Shown here one piece after another: positions 18,597 through 27,800 of a stretch of DNA of 64,000 bases. This stretch comes from Pseudomonas fragi (GTDB taxonomy: Bacteria; Pseudomonadota; Gammaproteobacteria; Pseudomonadales; Pseudomonadaceae): NCBI RefSeq assembly GCF_900105835.1, contig NZ_LT629783.1:2535001-2599000 (forward strand). The letters run 5' to 3'. Under the pieces are notes generated by a model that saw nothing but the letters and a program-made list of their open reading frames with translations, was not told the DNA's origin and did not search any database. Positions within the stretch are counted from its first letter, which is position 1. Every line of letters starts with the position of its first letter. The position numbers and the translations under genes are program-made.

Positions 18597-19490
18597 TCAC
18601 TGCATCCACGGGGGTGGCGGCTCTTCAGCCTTGCTCGGTGGCGCATCATCGGCAGCACGTACCGCCTGACGAAAGGCTTCGTCCAGGCGTGCCGCTTCGA
18701 TTTCGCGCATCACGCCGCCGACATCTGCCAGCTCGTCCGGCTCGTCAAACTCGCCCGTCAACACACTGCCAGGGTGCAAGGTGGCGGCTTCGTAAAGCGC
18801 CCACATTTCCTTGGCGTATTTGGTCTTCTTCAGTTCCGGCGCAAAACGCCCGAAGTAGGAAGCCATGTTGCCCACATCACGCTCCAGCATGTTGAAGGCG
18901 TGGTTATTACCCGCCGCATCGACCGCCTGGGGCAAGTCGATAATCACCGGGCCGGTTGGCGTCAGCAACACGTTGAACTCGGACAAGTCACCGTGAACCA
19001 GCCCCGTGCACAGCATCAGCACAATTTGCTGGATCAGGAACTCGTGGTACTCGCGGGCCTGATCCGGCTCCAGCACCACGTCATTGAGGCGCGGAGCAGC
19101 ATCGCCGTACTCATCCGCCACCAGTTCCATCAACAGCACGCCTTCGAGGAAGTCGAACGGCTTGGGAACCCGCACACCCGCACCGGCCAGGCGAAACAAC
19201 GCCGCAACCTCAGCGTTCTGCCAGGCATCTTCGGTTTCTTTACGACCGAACTTCGAGCCCTTGGCCATCGCCCGGGCCTGACGGCTGTTGCGAACCTTGC
19301 GACCCTCCTGATATTCGGCGGCCTGGCGGAAACTTCGTTTGTTGGCCTCCTTGTAAACCTTGGCGCATCGCAGCTCATTGCCGCAGCGGACTACGTACAC
19401 AGCTGCTTCCTTGCCACTCATGAGTGGGCGCAGCACCTCGTCGATCAGACCGTCTTCGATCAGGGGTTCTAAGCGTTTTGGAGTCTTCAT
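18597..19490 (-). CDS. RIO-type serine protein kinase
   Basis: A 297-residue RIO1-family kinase. It has the nucleotide-binding segment MSGKEAAVYVVRCG (residues 24-37), the catalytic loop HGDLSEFN (H166, D168, N173) and the metal-binding IIDLPQAVD (D185). The C-terminal 60 residues are acidic and end in a proline-rich PPSKAEEPPPPW. Bacterial RIO kinases are cytoplasmic and their substrates are poorly known; some affect surface-associated behaviour. Monocistronic, with the strong hairpin terminator just past its stop. Confidence 0.9.
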   Translation of the reverse strand: MKTPKRLEPLIEDGLIDEVLRPLMSGKEAAVYVVRCGNELRCAKVYKEANKRSFRQAAEYQEGRKVRNSRQARAMAKGSKFGRKETEDAWQNAEVAALFRLAGAGVRVPKPFDFLEGVLLMELVADEYGDAAPRLNDVVLEPDQAREYHEFLIQQIVLMLCTGLVHGDLSEFNVLLTPTGPVIIDLPQAVDAAGNNHAFNMLERDVGNMASYFGRFAPELKKTKYAKEMWALYEAATLHPGSVLTGEFDEPDELADVGGVMREIEAARLDEAFRQAVRAADDAPPSKAEEPPPPWMQ

Positions 19491-19616
19491 CAGCTTTTAT
19501 TGTGGGTCCTTTATTACCAAACACGCGAATGTCATTCGTTATACGGCAATCCACTCACCACGGGGAGAGGGCAAACGATTTGAATGATAGACGAGCAACA
19601 CGTTTTGAGCACCGAC

Positions 19617-20411
19617 TTAACCCTGACGAAACAAGTCGCCCGGAGTAAAACCGAACATCTTTTTAAACGCCGCGATAAACGCCGACGTTGATTCATACCC
19701 GCAAGACAACGCCGCCTGCGTGACATGGCCGCCCTCCTCCAGCACCCGCAGCGAAGACAGAAGCCGCGCTCGCTGGCGCCAACTGCGAAAACTCAAGCCT
19801 GTTTCACGCTGAAACAAACGCATCAGGGTTTTTTCAGACATGCCCAGACGATCCGACCACAAGCCCAGGTTCGCCTCGGCATCAGGGCTTTCGATCAGTT
19901 CGTTGCACAGCACCAGCAGACGCTCATGGCGGGGCAATGGCAGCGAAAAGCCGACCTCGGGCAGGTTTGCCAACTGGTCCAGCAGCACCGCCACCAAGCG
20001 CTGCTCGCAGCTGCCACCCTCGGGGTAGTCGACGGGCAGCGCGCAAAAACTTTTGATCAGCTCCCGCGCCAGTGGTGTGACTTCCAGCACCCGGCACTGC
20101 CCGGGTGCCCACTGGCAGTCCTCGCGACGCACATACAGGCTGCGCATTTCCGCACGCATCGAGGTGATCACTTCATGCTCCAGCCCGGCCGGAATCCAGA
20201 TACCCCACTGCGGCGGCGCAAAAAAACTGCCCTCGTCGGTATGCACGCCCAATACGCCACTGATCGCGTACGAAAACTGCACCCAATCGTGCCGATGACG
20301 CGGCGTCCACGAGCCCGCGCCCAAGCTTTCGGCCCGGGCATACAGCGGCCGTGGCAAGGCATCCAGCAGTGGAATGGCGCGCGGCAGCCCACGTTGTCCG
20401 TTTGGCGGCAT
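19617..20411 (-). CDS. AraC-family transcriptional regulator
   Basis: A 264-residue regulator with an N-terminal cupin-type sensor domain (RHRHDWVQFSYAISGVLGVHT, PPQWGIWIPAGLEHEV, quoted in parts) and a C-terminal double helix-turn-helix (GMSEKTLMRLFQRETGLSF, then CGYESTSAFIAAFKKMFGFTPG). It is divergent, 82 bp apart, from a bile acid:sodium symporter-family gene, its most likely target. Effector unknown. The 126-bp gap between its stop and the RIO kinase start holds nothing recognisable. Confidence 0.9.
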   Translation of the reverse strand: MPPNGQRGLPRAIPLLDALPRPLYARAESLGAGSWTPRHRHDWVQFSYAISGVLGVHTDEGSFFAPPQWGIWIPAGLEHEVITSMRAEMRSLYVRREDCQWAPGQCRVLEVTPLARELIKSFCALPVDYPEGGSCEQRLVAVLLDQLANLPEVGFSLPLPRHERLLVLCNELIESPDAEANLGLWSDRLGMSEKTLMRLFQRETGLSFRSWRQRARLLSSLRVLEEGGHVTQAALSCGYESTSAFIAAFKKMFGFTPGDLFRQG

Positions 20412-20493
20412 TGATTGGCCTTATATCGCAAGACGACAGATACCGCCGACGTTAGGCTAACTCATCAATTCTTACAATATTCCGGTACCGATA

Positions 20494-21528
20494 ATGCCTG
20501 TGCTCAAACACCTCAAACGCATGTTCACCGACTGGTTTCTGTGCGGCATGCTACTGGCGACTTTTCTTGCCTATGTGTTCCCGCATTTCGGCAGCACAGG
20601 CGGTGCAATGCACGCGGAATGGGTAATCAATATCGGTGTGTTTCTGGTGTTTTTCCTGCATGGGGTCAACCTGTCCAGCGAACAGATCAGCCACGGCCTG
20701 AAGAACATCCGCTTGCACGTCATGGTGCAGGGCTTCACCTTTATCGTCTTCCCGCTGATCTGGGTGGTCGCCAACAAGCTGCTGGGCGCCCATATCCCGC
20801 CGCTGCTGATGCTGGGCTTCTTCTACCTGTGTGCCCTGCCCTCGACCATTTCCTCGTCGGTGGCCCTGACCGGCAGCGCAGGCGGCAACGTGCCAGCAGC
20901 GATTCTCAACGCCAGCCTGTCCAGCGTGCTGGGGATTTTCCTGACGCCGTTGCTGGTGAGCTTTGTGGTCGGCAGCGGCGCGGGGGGCATTGACCTGGGC
21001 TCAACCCTGCTCGACCTGTGTGCCATGCTGTTGCTGCCGCTGGTGCTGGGCCAGTTGGTACGCCCGCTGTGCGGACGCTTTTTTGCCCGGCACAAGCGCT
21101 ACACCAACATCTGCGACAAGGTGGTGATCCTGCTGCTGGTTTACGCGGCGTTCTGCAACTCGATGGTTTCGGGCATGTGGCAACAGCAAGGCAGCTCGGT
21201 GATTCTCAGCGCCCTGATCGGCAGTGCGGCCCTGCTGGCTATTATTCTGTGGATGACCACCCGCACCGCCCGCGCCCTGAAATTCAGTACTGCGGATGAA
21301 ATCGCCGCGGTGTTCTGTGCCAGCAAGAAATCCCTGGCCGCAGGGGCACCGATGGCGGCCCTGATCTTCGGCGCCAACCCGGGGCTGGGGCTGATTTTGC
21401 TGCCGATCATGATCTACCACCCGTTGCAGTTGATCGTGTGCTCGGTGATGGCTGAGAGTTATGCCACGCGCAGTCGCCAGGAGGCCGCAGAGCCAAACCC
21501 GGCAGTAGCGTCTGCCGGTCAAGCATAA
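20494..21528 (+). CDS. Bile acid:sodium symporter (BASS/YfeH-type) family transporter
   Basis: A 344-residue polytopic membrane protein with about ten hydrophobic segments (for example LCGMLLATFLAYVFPHF, VFLVFFLHGVNLS, LMLGFFYLCALPSTISSSVALTG). The cross-over region with STISSSVALTGSAGGNVPAA is the Na+-site signature of the YfeH-type BASS subfamily. Such proteins import or export organic anions; the substrate is not predictable. Divergent AraC regulator upstream. Confidence 0.88.
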   Translation: MPVLKHLKRMFTDWFLCGMLLATFLAYVFPHFGSTGGAMHAEWVINIGVFLVFFLHGVNLSSEQISHGLKNIRLHVMVQGFTFIVFPLIWVVANKLLGAHIPPLLMLGFFYLCALPSTISSSVALTGSAGGNVPAAILNASLSSVLGIFLTPLLVSFVVGSGAGGIDLGSTLLDLCAMLLLPLVLGQLVRPLCGRFFARHKRYTNICDKVVILLLVYAAFCNSMVSGMWQQQGSSVILSALIGSAALLAIILWMTTRTARALKFSTADEIAAVFCASKKSLAAGAPMAALIFGANPGLGLILLPIMIYHPLQLIVCSVMAESYATRSRQEAAEPNPAVASAGQA

Positions 21529-21537
21529 CCCTGCCCT

Positions 21538-21625
21538 TGTGGGAGCGGGCTTGCTCGCGATGCAGGCTCCCCGGTTTGTCAGGCATATTGAGGTGATGCC
21601 ATCGCGAGCAAGCCCGCTCCCACAG
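21538..21625. repeat. Paired REP-type palindrome
   Basis: Inverted REP cores between the convergent transporter and thiolase genes. Confidence 0.9.
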
Positions 21626-21629
21626 ACGG

Positions 21630-22904
21630 CTATCGCTCAATTATTGCCGTAACGCCCTGCCCGCCCGCTGCGCAGATCGAGATCAAACCTCGGCCCTGCC
21701 CGGCGGTGGCCAGCAGCTTGGACATATTGGTCACGATGCGCCCACCCGTCGCCGCAAACGGATGGCCCACCGCCAGCGAGCTGCCTTTGACGTTGAGCTT
21801 GCTGCGGTCAATCGCACCCAGCGGTGCATCAAGCCCCAGCCGGCTTTTGCAGTAAGGCCCGTCCTCCCAGGCCTTCAAGGTGCACAGCACCTGGGCGGCA
21901 AATGCCTCGTGAATCTCGTAGTAGTCAAAGTCCTGCAAGGTCAGGCCATTACGCGCCAGCAGCCGCGGGACGGCATATACCGGCGCCATCAGCAAACCTT
22001 CGGCACCGTGTACGAAATCCACAGCCGCTGTTTCACCATCGCGCAGATAAGCCAAAACCGGCAGGCCGCGCTCCCTGGCCCATTCTTCGCTGCCGAGCAA
22101 GACCGTTGATGCACCATCGGTCAGAGGCGTGGAGTTGCCCGCCGTCAGCGTGCCCTTGGCACTGCGCTCGAACACCGGTTTAAGGGCGGCCAATTTTTCC
22201 AGGGTCAGGTCGGCACGCAGGTTGTTGTCGCGGCTCAAGCTCATAAAGGGCGTGAGCAAGTCATCTTCCCAGCCCGCGTGATAGGCAGCCGTCAGGGCCT
22301 GATGGCTGTGCAGGGCCAGCTCGTCCTGTTCAACCCGGGGGATGTTCCAGGCTTGCGCCATCAACTCGCAGTGCTGGCCCATCGACAGCCCGGTACGGGG
22401 CTCGCCATTACGGGGGAATTCGGGTTTCAAAAAGCCCGGGCGCAACTGCAGCAGCGCCTTGAGCTTGTCGATCGGCGCCTTGGTGCGGTTGAGCCGCAAC
22501 AGCCATTTGCGCAGCCCGTCATTAATTTCGATCGGCACATTGGAGGCGGAGTCCACGCCACCGGCAATCGCGCACTCGATCTGCCCCAGGGCAATCTTGT
22601 TGGCCACCAGTAATGCCGCCTCAAGCCCTGTACCGCAAGCCTGCTGCAGATCATAGGCCGGGGTTTGCGGCGACAGCCGTGAGCCCAGCACGCATTCGCG
22701 GGTCAGGCTGAAATCCCGCGAATCCTTGAGCACCGCCCCGGCCACCACTTCGCCCATGCGCAACCCGTGCAGGTTGTAACGCTCGATCAGCCCTTCCAGC
22801 GCCGCGGTCAGCATGTCCTGATTACTGGCGGTGGCATACGGCCCGTTGGCGCGGGAAAACGGGATACGGTTACCACCAATAATTGCTACACGACGCAGAC
22901 TCAT
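21630..22904 (-). CDS. Acetyl-CoA C-acyltransferase (thiolase)
   Basis: A 424-residue thiolase resembling the FadI-type long subfamily. The nucleophilic cysteine is C90 (LQQACGTGLEAA), the histidine motif is YYEIHEAFAAQ, and the second catalytic cysteine lies in ISICAAGGQG near the C-terminus; the GH motif is LAVGHPFAATGGR. It cleaves or condenses 3-oxoacyl-CoA. It is divergent, 122 bp apart, from an HMW FabG and a MaoC-domain gene; together these supply thiolysis, ketoreduction and (de)hydration, three steps of an acyl-CoA cycle. No acyl-CoA dehydrogenase or ligase is near. Confidence 0.92.
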   Translation of the reverse strand: MSLRRVAIIGGNRIPFSRANGPYATASNQDMLTAALEGLIERYNLHGLRMGEVVAGAVLKDSRDFSLTRECVLGSRLSPQTPAYDLQQACGTGLEAALLVANKIALGQIECAIAGGVDSASNVPIEINDGLRKWLLRLNRTKAPIDKLKALLQLRPGFLKPEFPRNGEPRTGLSMGQHCELMAQAWNIPRVEQDELALHSHQALTAAYHAGWEDDLLTPFMSLSRDNNLRADLTLEKLAALKPVFERSAKGTLTAGNSTPLTDGASTVLLGSEEWARERGLPVLAYLRDGETAAVDFVHGAEGLLMAPVYAVPRLLARNGLTLQDFDYYEIHEAFAAQVLCTLKAWEDGPYCKSRLGLDAPLGAIDRSKLNVKGSSLAVGHPFAATGGRIVTNMSKLLATAGQGRGLISICAAGGQGVTAIIER

Positions 22905-23026
22905 ACGATTGCCCCTATTCTCTTAAATCCATTGATCGTTACTAGCGTAGGCCTTATCGCCGATAACGAACGACCACGGCCTGTTTGTGGTCAACCCTTT
23001 GAACCCCACCTGTCGGAGAGTGTTCC

Positions 23027-24379
23027 ATGTCAGACCGTTATATCGACTTCGTCAACTCATCCCTCGGCCAGCGACTGGTCGGCGCGTTGGGGCTGCCGTC
23101 ACCGGGACGACTGGAACGCTGGCAGGCCGGGCGGCTGCGCCCCGTCGAAGGGCCGCTGCTGATTGGCGGCGGCGCCCTGGCAGGCCTCGTGAACCAATTT
23201 GCCAGCAAACTCACCGATGCCGTATTCAGCTACGGCCCCGAACCCTTGCACGCCACGCCGTGGATTCCAGGCCAGGGGCCAAAGCTCAAGGCGGTGGTGT
23301 TCGATGCCAGCGAGCTGCTGCACACCGATCAGCTCAAGCAACTGCGCGAATTTTTCCAGCCGCTGCTGCGCAATCTCGAACATTGCACCCATATGGTGAT
23401 CCTGGGCCATGCTCCTGAAACATTAAGCGACCCTTTTGCTGCCAGCGCCCAGCGTGCACTCGAAGGGTTCAGCCGGTCGCTGGCCAAGGAGTTGCGCAAC
23501 GGCAGCACCTTGCAACTGCTGTATATCGGCGAGGGGGCCGAAGAGCAGCTTGAGGGCGCACTGCGCTTTTTCCTCTCGCCCAAAAGTGCCTTTATCAGCG
23601 GCCAAGTGCTGCGCCTGACAGCCTGCGCCAACCAGGTACAGGACTGGACCCGCCCCCTGGCCGGGCGCAAGGCGCTGGTGACCGGTGCCGCCCGCGGCAT
23701 TGGCGCCGCCATTGCCGAAACCCTGGCCCGGGACGGCGCTGAACTGATCCTGCTGGATGTACCAGGGGCCAAGAGCGATCTCGATGCACTGGCCGCGCGC
23801 TTGGGCGGACGCAGCATCGCGCTGGACATCTGCGCCGCCGATGCCGCAGAACAACTGATCGGGCAACTGGCCGACGGCGTCGATATTGTGGTGCACAACG
23901 CCGGCATCACCCGCGATAAAACCCTGGCCAATATGACCCCGGAATTCTGGGACTCGGTACTCGCCGTTAACCTCAATGCTCCACAAGTGCTGACCAAGGC
24001 CCTGCTCGACAGCGGCACCCTGCGTGATAACGGCCGGGTAATCCTGCTGGCGTCCATCAGCGGTATTGCCGGCAATCGCGGCCAGACCAACTACGCCGCC
24101 AGCAAGGCCGGGCTGATCGGCCTGGCTCAAGCCTGGGCGCCGCTGCTGGGCGAGCGCGGCATCAGCATCAATGCCGTGGCCCCCGGTTTTATCGAAACCC
24201 AGATGACCGCGCATATTCCCTTTGCCCTGCGCGAAGCGGGCCGGCGCATGAGTTCACTGGGCCAGGGTGGCCAGCCCCAGGACGTCGCCGAGGCCGTGGC
24301 CTGGCTCGGCCAGCCGGGTTCTGGTGCGGTCAGCGGCCAGGCGCTGCGGGTGTGCGGGCAAAGCATTCTGGGAGCATAA
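23027..24379 (+). CDS. High-molecular-weight 3-oxoacyl-ACP/CoA reductase, FabG4-like
   Basis: A 450-residue two-domain SDR. The first ~205 residues form a Rossmann-like domain without a usable cofactor motif (a flavodoxin-like domain in mycobacterial FabG4). The second is a complete SDR with TGAARGIGAAIAETLA near residue 218, HNAGITRDKTLANM, and catalytic Y356/K360 in NYAASKAG. Such HMW FabG enzymes reduce 3-oxoacyl-CoA or -ACP. The stop is two bases before the start of the MaoC-domain gene, so they are probably translationally linked. Divergent thiolase upstream. Confidence 0.9.
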   Translation: MSDRYIDFVNSSLGQRLVGALGLPSPGRLERWQAGRLRPVEGPLLIGGGALAGLVNQFASKLTDAVFSYGPEPLHATPWIPGQGPKLKAVVFDASELLHTDQLKQLREFFQPLLRNLEHCTHMVILGHAPETLSDPFAASAQRALEGFSRSLAKELRNGSTLQLLYIGEGAEEQLEGALRFFLSPKSAFISGQVLRLTACANQVQDWTRPLAGRKALVTGAARGIGAAIAETLARDGAELILLDVPGAKSDLDALAARLGGRSIALDICAADAAEQLIGQLADGVDIVVHNAGITRDKTLANMTPEFWDSVLAVNLNAPQVLTKALLDSGTLRDNGRVILLASISGIAGNRGQTNYAASKAGLIGLAQAWAPLLGERGISINAVAPGFIETQMTAHIPFALREAGRRMSSLGQGGQPQDVAEAVAWLGQPGSGAVSGQALRVCGQSILGA

Positions 24380-24381
24380 GC

Positions 24382-25236
24382 ATGAGCGTAAAATGGCTCG
24401 ACCTCAGCACCCCGCCGCACTTGCCAGCGCTGTACGCCCACGCGGCCGCCCGCCGCAAGATCACCGGCAGCACCTTGCCAGAGCAAGGCTTGCGCTGTTG
24501 GGTCGAGGTTGAGCCCAAGGCCCTGGCGGCTTTTCGCGATGTTTGCGAGCTGGTGCCAAGCCCCTTGCTGCCGCCCACTTATCCACACATCCTGGCCTTC
24601 GGTCTGCAAATGCAGTTGCTGACGGCCAAGGACTTCCCCTTCCCGCTGCTGGGGCTGATTCATCTGACCAACCGGATCCGCCTGCTGCGCCCGATGGGCA
24701 GCGTGACGCAACTGCGCATCGGGGTATATGTACACAACCTGCAAAAACACCCCAAGGGCGCGACCTTTGAGGTGGTCACCCAGGTAGACGATCTGCTGGG
24801 GCCACTATGGGAGGCCGAAAGCACCCTGCTGTGCAAAGGCGTGGAGCTGCCGGGCGACCTGCCGCAAGTCACCGAACCTGCGCCGGTGGCCCTGAGCGAA
24901 CTGACCCGCTGGTATGCACCCGCCGACATTGGCCGGCGTTACGCCAAAGTTTCGGGCGACTACAACCCCATCCACCTCAGTGCTGCCAGCGCCAAATTGT
25001 TTGGCCTGCCCAGTGCGATTGCCCACGGCCTGTGGATAAAAGCCCGGGCTCTGGCGGTACTCAATTCGCACCTGCCGGCGGCCAATGTAGAGATTGTCGT
25101 CGCCTTCAAAAAGCCGGTGCGCCTGCCCGGCGAAGTGATTTTGCTCAGCAGTGAGGCAGGTTCCAGTGGCGATTTTCAAATCAACGGGCATGACGGCCTT
25201 GTACACCTGATCGGCAACTGGCGACCAGTCAGTTAA
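24382..25236 (+). CDS. MaoC/hotdog-fold acyl dehydratase
   Basis: A 284-residue protein. The C-terminal half (from about residue 175) is a MaoC-like hotdog domain with the hydratase motif YAKVSGDYNPIHLSAASAKLFGL (quoted in part: D-Y-N-P-I-H) and the following AIAHGLWIKARAL. The N-terminal half looks like a degenerate second hotdog. It would add or remove water at 2-enoyl/3-hydroxyacyl thioesters. ATG at 24382 (RBS GGGAG) is preferred over an upstream in-frame GTG inside fabG. Forms an operon with the HMW fabG. Confidence 0.88.
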   Translation: MSVKWLDLSTPPHLPALYAHAAARRKITGSTLPEQGLRCWVEVEPKALAAFRDVCELVPSPLLPPTYPHILAFGLQMQLLTAKDFPFPLLGLIHLTNRIRLLRPMGSVTQLRIGVYVHNLQKHPKGATFEVVTQVDDLLGPLWEAESTLLCKGVELPGDLPQVTEPAPVALSELTRWYAPADIGRRYAKVSGDYNPIHLSAASAKLFGLPSAIAHGLWIKARALAVLNSHLPAANVEIVVAFKKPVRLPGEVILLSSEAGSSGDFQINGHDGLVHLIGNWRPVS

Positions 25237-25253
25237 ACCGGCATCCCCTCCTT

Positions 25254-25402
25254 GTGTAGCAGCTGACGAGCGGAGCGAGGCTGCGTCCGGCTGCGAAGCA
25301 GTCGCAGATCCTGAGTACGAGGCTTGTCTGACACACCGCACAATATGACTTCACGACTGCTTCGCAGCCGGACGCAGCCTCGCTCCGCTCGTCAGCTACT
25401 AC
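25254..25402. repeat. Long near-perfect inverted repeat (GCTGCGTCCGGC family)
   Basis: Arms 25254-25304 and 25354-25402 are near-perfect inverted copies of about 49 bases, running from TGTAGCAGCTGACGAGCGG to CGAAGCAGTCG, separated by 49 bases. It fills most of the 249-bp gap between the MaoC-domain gene and the MazG-like gene. Same family as 10831-10974. Confidence 0.9.
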
Positions 25403-25485
25403 AGGGTAATGTGAGCCCGCGCCTTTCACTTGCACCAATCCCCGTTCGGTCGCAAGCTTTGCGCCTTCTGGAGAGCACGCCCGCA

Positions 25486-25791
25486 ATGAACCTCGACGAA
25501 ATCACCCGACGCATGCATCGCATCCGCGATAACAACGACTGGAAGCAGTTCCATAGCCCGAAAAACCTGGCCATGGCCGCCAGTGTCGAAATGGCCGAGC
25601 TGGTGGAAATCTTTCAGTGGCTAACCGAAGACCAGTCCCGCCAGCTCCCCGCCGACAAGCTCGCCCACGCCGGTCAGGAAGTGGGCGATATCGTGCTGTA
25701 TCTGGTGTTGCTCTGCGCCGAACTGGGGCTGGACATGAATGAAGTGGTTCGCAATAAACTGGCTGACAATGAAAGGCGTTTCAATAAATGA
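25486..25791 (+). CDS. MazG-like nucleotide pyrophosphohydrolase
   Basis: A 101-residue all-alpha NTP pyrophosphohydrolase of the MazG-like/RS21-C6 type. The metal-binding acidic motifs ASVEMAELVEIFQW (ExxE) and AGQEVGDIVLYLVLL (ExxD) are both intact. It probably hydrolyses non-canonical dNTPs (dCTP-like) to monophosphates. The ATG at 25486 defines the family-typical length; a longer frame reading back through the inverted repeat was rejected. Its stop overlaps the cmoM start by 4 bases (ATGA), implying coupled translation. Confidence 0.85.
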   Translation: MNLDEITRRMHRIRDNNDWKQFHSPKNLAMAASVEMAELVEIFQWLTEDQSRQLPADKLAHAGQEVGDIVLYLVLLCAELGLDMNEVVRNKLADNERRFNK

Positions 25792-26537
25792 GTGACCGTC
25801 ACTTCGATCAACTGGCCACCCGCTTCGCCGAGAAAATCTACGGTGGCGCCAAGGGTGCGATTCGCCTGGCCGTGCTCCAGGCCGACCTGCAGGAAGCCCT
25901 GCCCAAACGCCCGCTGCGGGTGCTGGATATCGGCGCCGGGCTGGGCCATATGTCTTTGTGGCTGGCCCAGCAAGGCCACGATGTGACCCTGGCCGAACCC
26001 GCCGCGCCGATGCTTGAAGGCGCCCGCCAGCGGTTTGCCGAGGCAGGCCAGACTGGCACCTTTATTCAGGCGCCGTGGCAGGAGCTGCTTGGCCAACTGA
26101 CCGAGCCCTACGATCTGGTGTTGTGCCACGCCGTACTTGAATGGCTGGCCGAACCCCACGCGATCCTGCCGGTGCTGCATCAGTTGACCGCCAAGGGCGG
26201 CTGGTTGTCGCTGGCGTTTTACAATCGCGACGCACTGATTTATCGCAACCTGCTCAAGGGTCACTTTCGCAAGATGCGCAAGAACGACATGGCCGGTGAA
26301 AAACAGAGCCTCACACCGCAGCAGCCCCTTGATCCACGGGAACTGGCCGCGGCACTCGAAGGCCTGTGGCAGGTCGAGAGCCAGAGCGGCGTGCGGGTAT
26401 TTCACGACTATATGCCAGTAGAATTCCAGGCCCGCGCCGAGCTTGAAGCGCTGGTAGAAATGGAGCTGGCCCACCGTCGCCATCCTGCCTTTGCCGGGCT
26501 GGGACGTTATCTGCATTGGGTGTGCCGCCCGGTTTAA
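25788..26537 (+). CDS. cmoM: tRNA 5-carboxymethoxyuridine methyltransferase CmoM-like
   Basis: A 249-residue class I SAM-dependent methyltransferase. It has motif [17 protein letters not shown] near residue 45, the acidic motif II VTLAEPA and [11 protein letters not shown] (motif IV). The N-terminus [27 protein letters not shown], quoted here as a landmark, and the lysine-rich FRKMRKND segment are typical of CmoM (SmtA), which methylates cmo5U34 to mcmo5U in tRNA. Overlaps the upstream MazG-like gene by 4 bp. Confidence 0.85.
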   Translation: MSDRHFDQLATRFAEKIYGGAKGAIRLAVLQADLQEALPKRPLRVLDIGAGLGHMSLWLAQQGHDVTLAEPAAPMLEGARQRFAEAGQTGTFIQAPWQELLGQLTEPYDLVLCHAVLEWLAEPHAILPVLHQLTAKGGWLSLAFYNRDALIYRNLLKGHFRKMRKNDMAGEKQSLTPQQPLDPRELAAALEGLWQVESQSGVRVFHDYMPVEFQARAELEALVEMELAHRRHPAFAGLGRYLHWVCRPV

Positions 26538-26560
26538 ATCGCCCTGCGGGGGAGACCATC

Positions 26561-27175
26561 ATGTATCGCCGCGTTGCCTTGATTGTTTTGAGCCTGGGGC
26601 TGGGCGCCTGCCAGAGCCCCAACCCTTACACCGCTAGCTCCATGCCCATGCCGCCGGCGCCGGCACAGGCCGCCAACACCCTGGACTTGAGCGCCTACCC
26701 GGCACCGCCACGGGATTACGGGCGTTACCAGAGCTGGGCCTGGCTCAATGGCCGCTTGCCGGTTGGCACGGCCTGGGCCGACTCGGCGCAAATCGCCGAA
26801 GCGGTGAACAATGCCCTGGATCAGCGCGGCTTGCGCCCGGCACAACCCAACCGTCCGGCAGATCTTTGGGTCAGTGCAGATTTGCACACCGAAAAACGCT
26901 TGCGCCAGGTGCAGGACGACTATGGTTACGGGGCTGGCTACGGCAGCGGTTACGGCCGCTATGGCAGTCAATATGGCATGTACAACTCCGTACCCGTCAT
27001 CCGCACTTACGAAGTTGAGGTCATGGTGGTGCGACTCAACCTGTATGACGGCAAAACCGGCCAGCCGGTGTGGAGTTCCAGTGCCGAAACCAGCAGCAAA
27101 GGCAGCCTGAGCGAACGCAGTGACGCCCTGCGCGAATCACTGAACAAGGCAGTGCAGGCTTACCCTCCTCATTGA
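26561..27175 (+). CDS. DUF4136-domain lipoprotein, copy 1
   Basis: A 204-residue lipoprotein. The N-terminus [20 protein letters not shown] carries a lipobox (LGAC), so it is lipidated and probably outer-membrane retained (Q at +2). The mature domain has the DUF4136 pattern: a YQSWAWL start, [12 protein letters not shown], a Gly/Tyr-rich [19 protein letters not shown] stretch, and a [14 protein letters not shown] end. RBS GGGGGAGA. Function unknown. Followed 28 bp later by a paralogue with the same architecture. Confidence 0.85.
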   Translation: MYRRVALIVLSLGLGACQSPNPYTASSMPMPPAPAQAANTLDLSAYPAPPRDYGRYQSWAWLNGRLPVGTAWADSAQIAEAVNNALDQRGLRPAQPNRPADLWVSADLHTEKRLRQVQDDYGYGAGYGSGYGRYGSQYGMYNSVPVIRTYEVEVMVVRLNLYDGKTGQPVWSSSAETSSKGSLSERSDALRESLNKAVQAYPPH

Positions 27176-27203
27176 GTTTCAATCGTGAAGTGGAGAAATC
27201 ATC

Positions 27204-27791
27204 ATGCTTCGTCGCATTGCATTACTGGGCCTGGCCCTGCTGCTCAGTGCCTGCGAAACCATGCAGGTCAGCCATGATTACAACCCTGCTGTCGATTTCG
27301 CCCAGTTCCGCACCTGGGCCTGGAAAGACCCTGCCGTGCAATACCAGCCCAACAACCCGATGCTCAGGAGCGACCTGACCGAGCAACGGATTGTCCAGGC
27401 CGTGAGCAGCCAGCTGGACCAACGCGGCTTGCGCCCGGTGGCGGCAGGCAGCAAACCGGACTTGCTGGTGCAAACCTGGCTGATCGTGGCCAACCGCCAG
27501 GAACAGGTGGTGACCAACTACGGTTACGGTGGCCCCTGGGGCGGCCCGTGGGGTGGTTACTGGGGCGGCCCGTGGGAAGGTTACTGGGGCGCACCGATGT
27601 ATAACGAAACCCGCAACGTGGTCTACCAGGTGGGCACCCTGCAGATCGACCTGATCGATGCCAAGGACGGCAAGCTGGTCTGGCGCGGTAGTGCCGAAAA
27701 AGCCATTGACAGCAGCCCGACCCCGGCCGAGCGCAGCGCGGCGATCAGCGAAGCGGTGACCAAGATCCTTGCTACCTATCCACCCAAGTAA
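27204..27791 (+). CDS. DUF4136-domain lipoprotein, copy 2
   Basis: A 195-residue paralogue of the preceding gene. The lipobox is LSAC at residues 14-17. The domain shows [30 protein letters not shown], a Gly/Trp-rich run (PWGGPWGGYWGGPWEGYWG) in place of the Gly/Tyr run of copy 1, and the conserved DAKDGKLVWRGSAEKA. The shared segments LDQRGLRP and DGK-x3-VW show origin by tandem duplication. Function unknown; periplasmic or outer-membrane location. Confidence 0.87.
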   Translation: MLRRIALLGLALLLSACETMQVSHDYNPAVDFAQFRTWAWKDPAVQYQPNNPMLRSDLTEQRIVQAVSSQLDQRGLRPVAAGSKPDLLVQTWLIVANRQEQVVTNYGYGGPWGGPWGGYWGGPWEGYWGAPMYNETRNVVYQVGTLQIDLIDAKDGKLVWRGSAEKAIDSSPTPAERSAAISEAVTKILATYPPK

Positions 27792-27800
27792 GTTGCCCGG

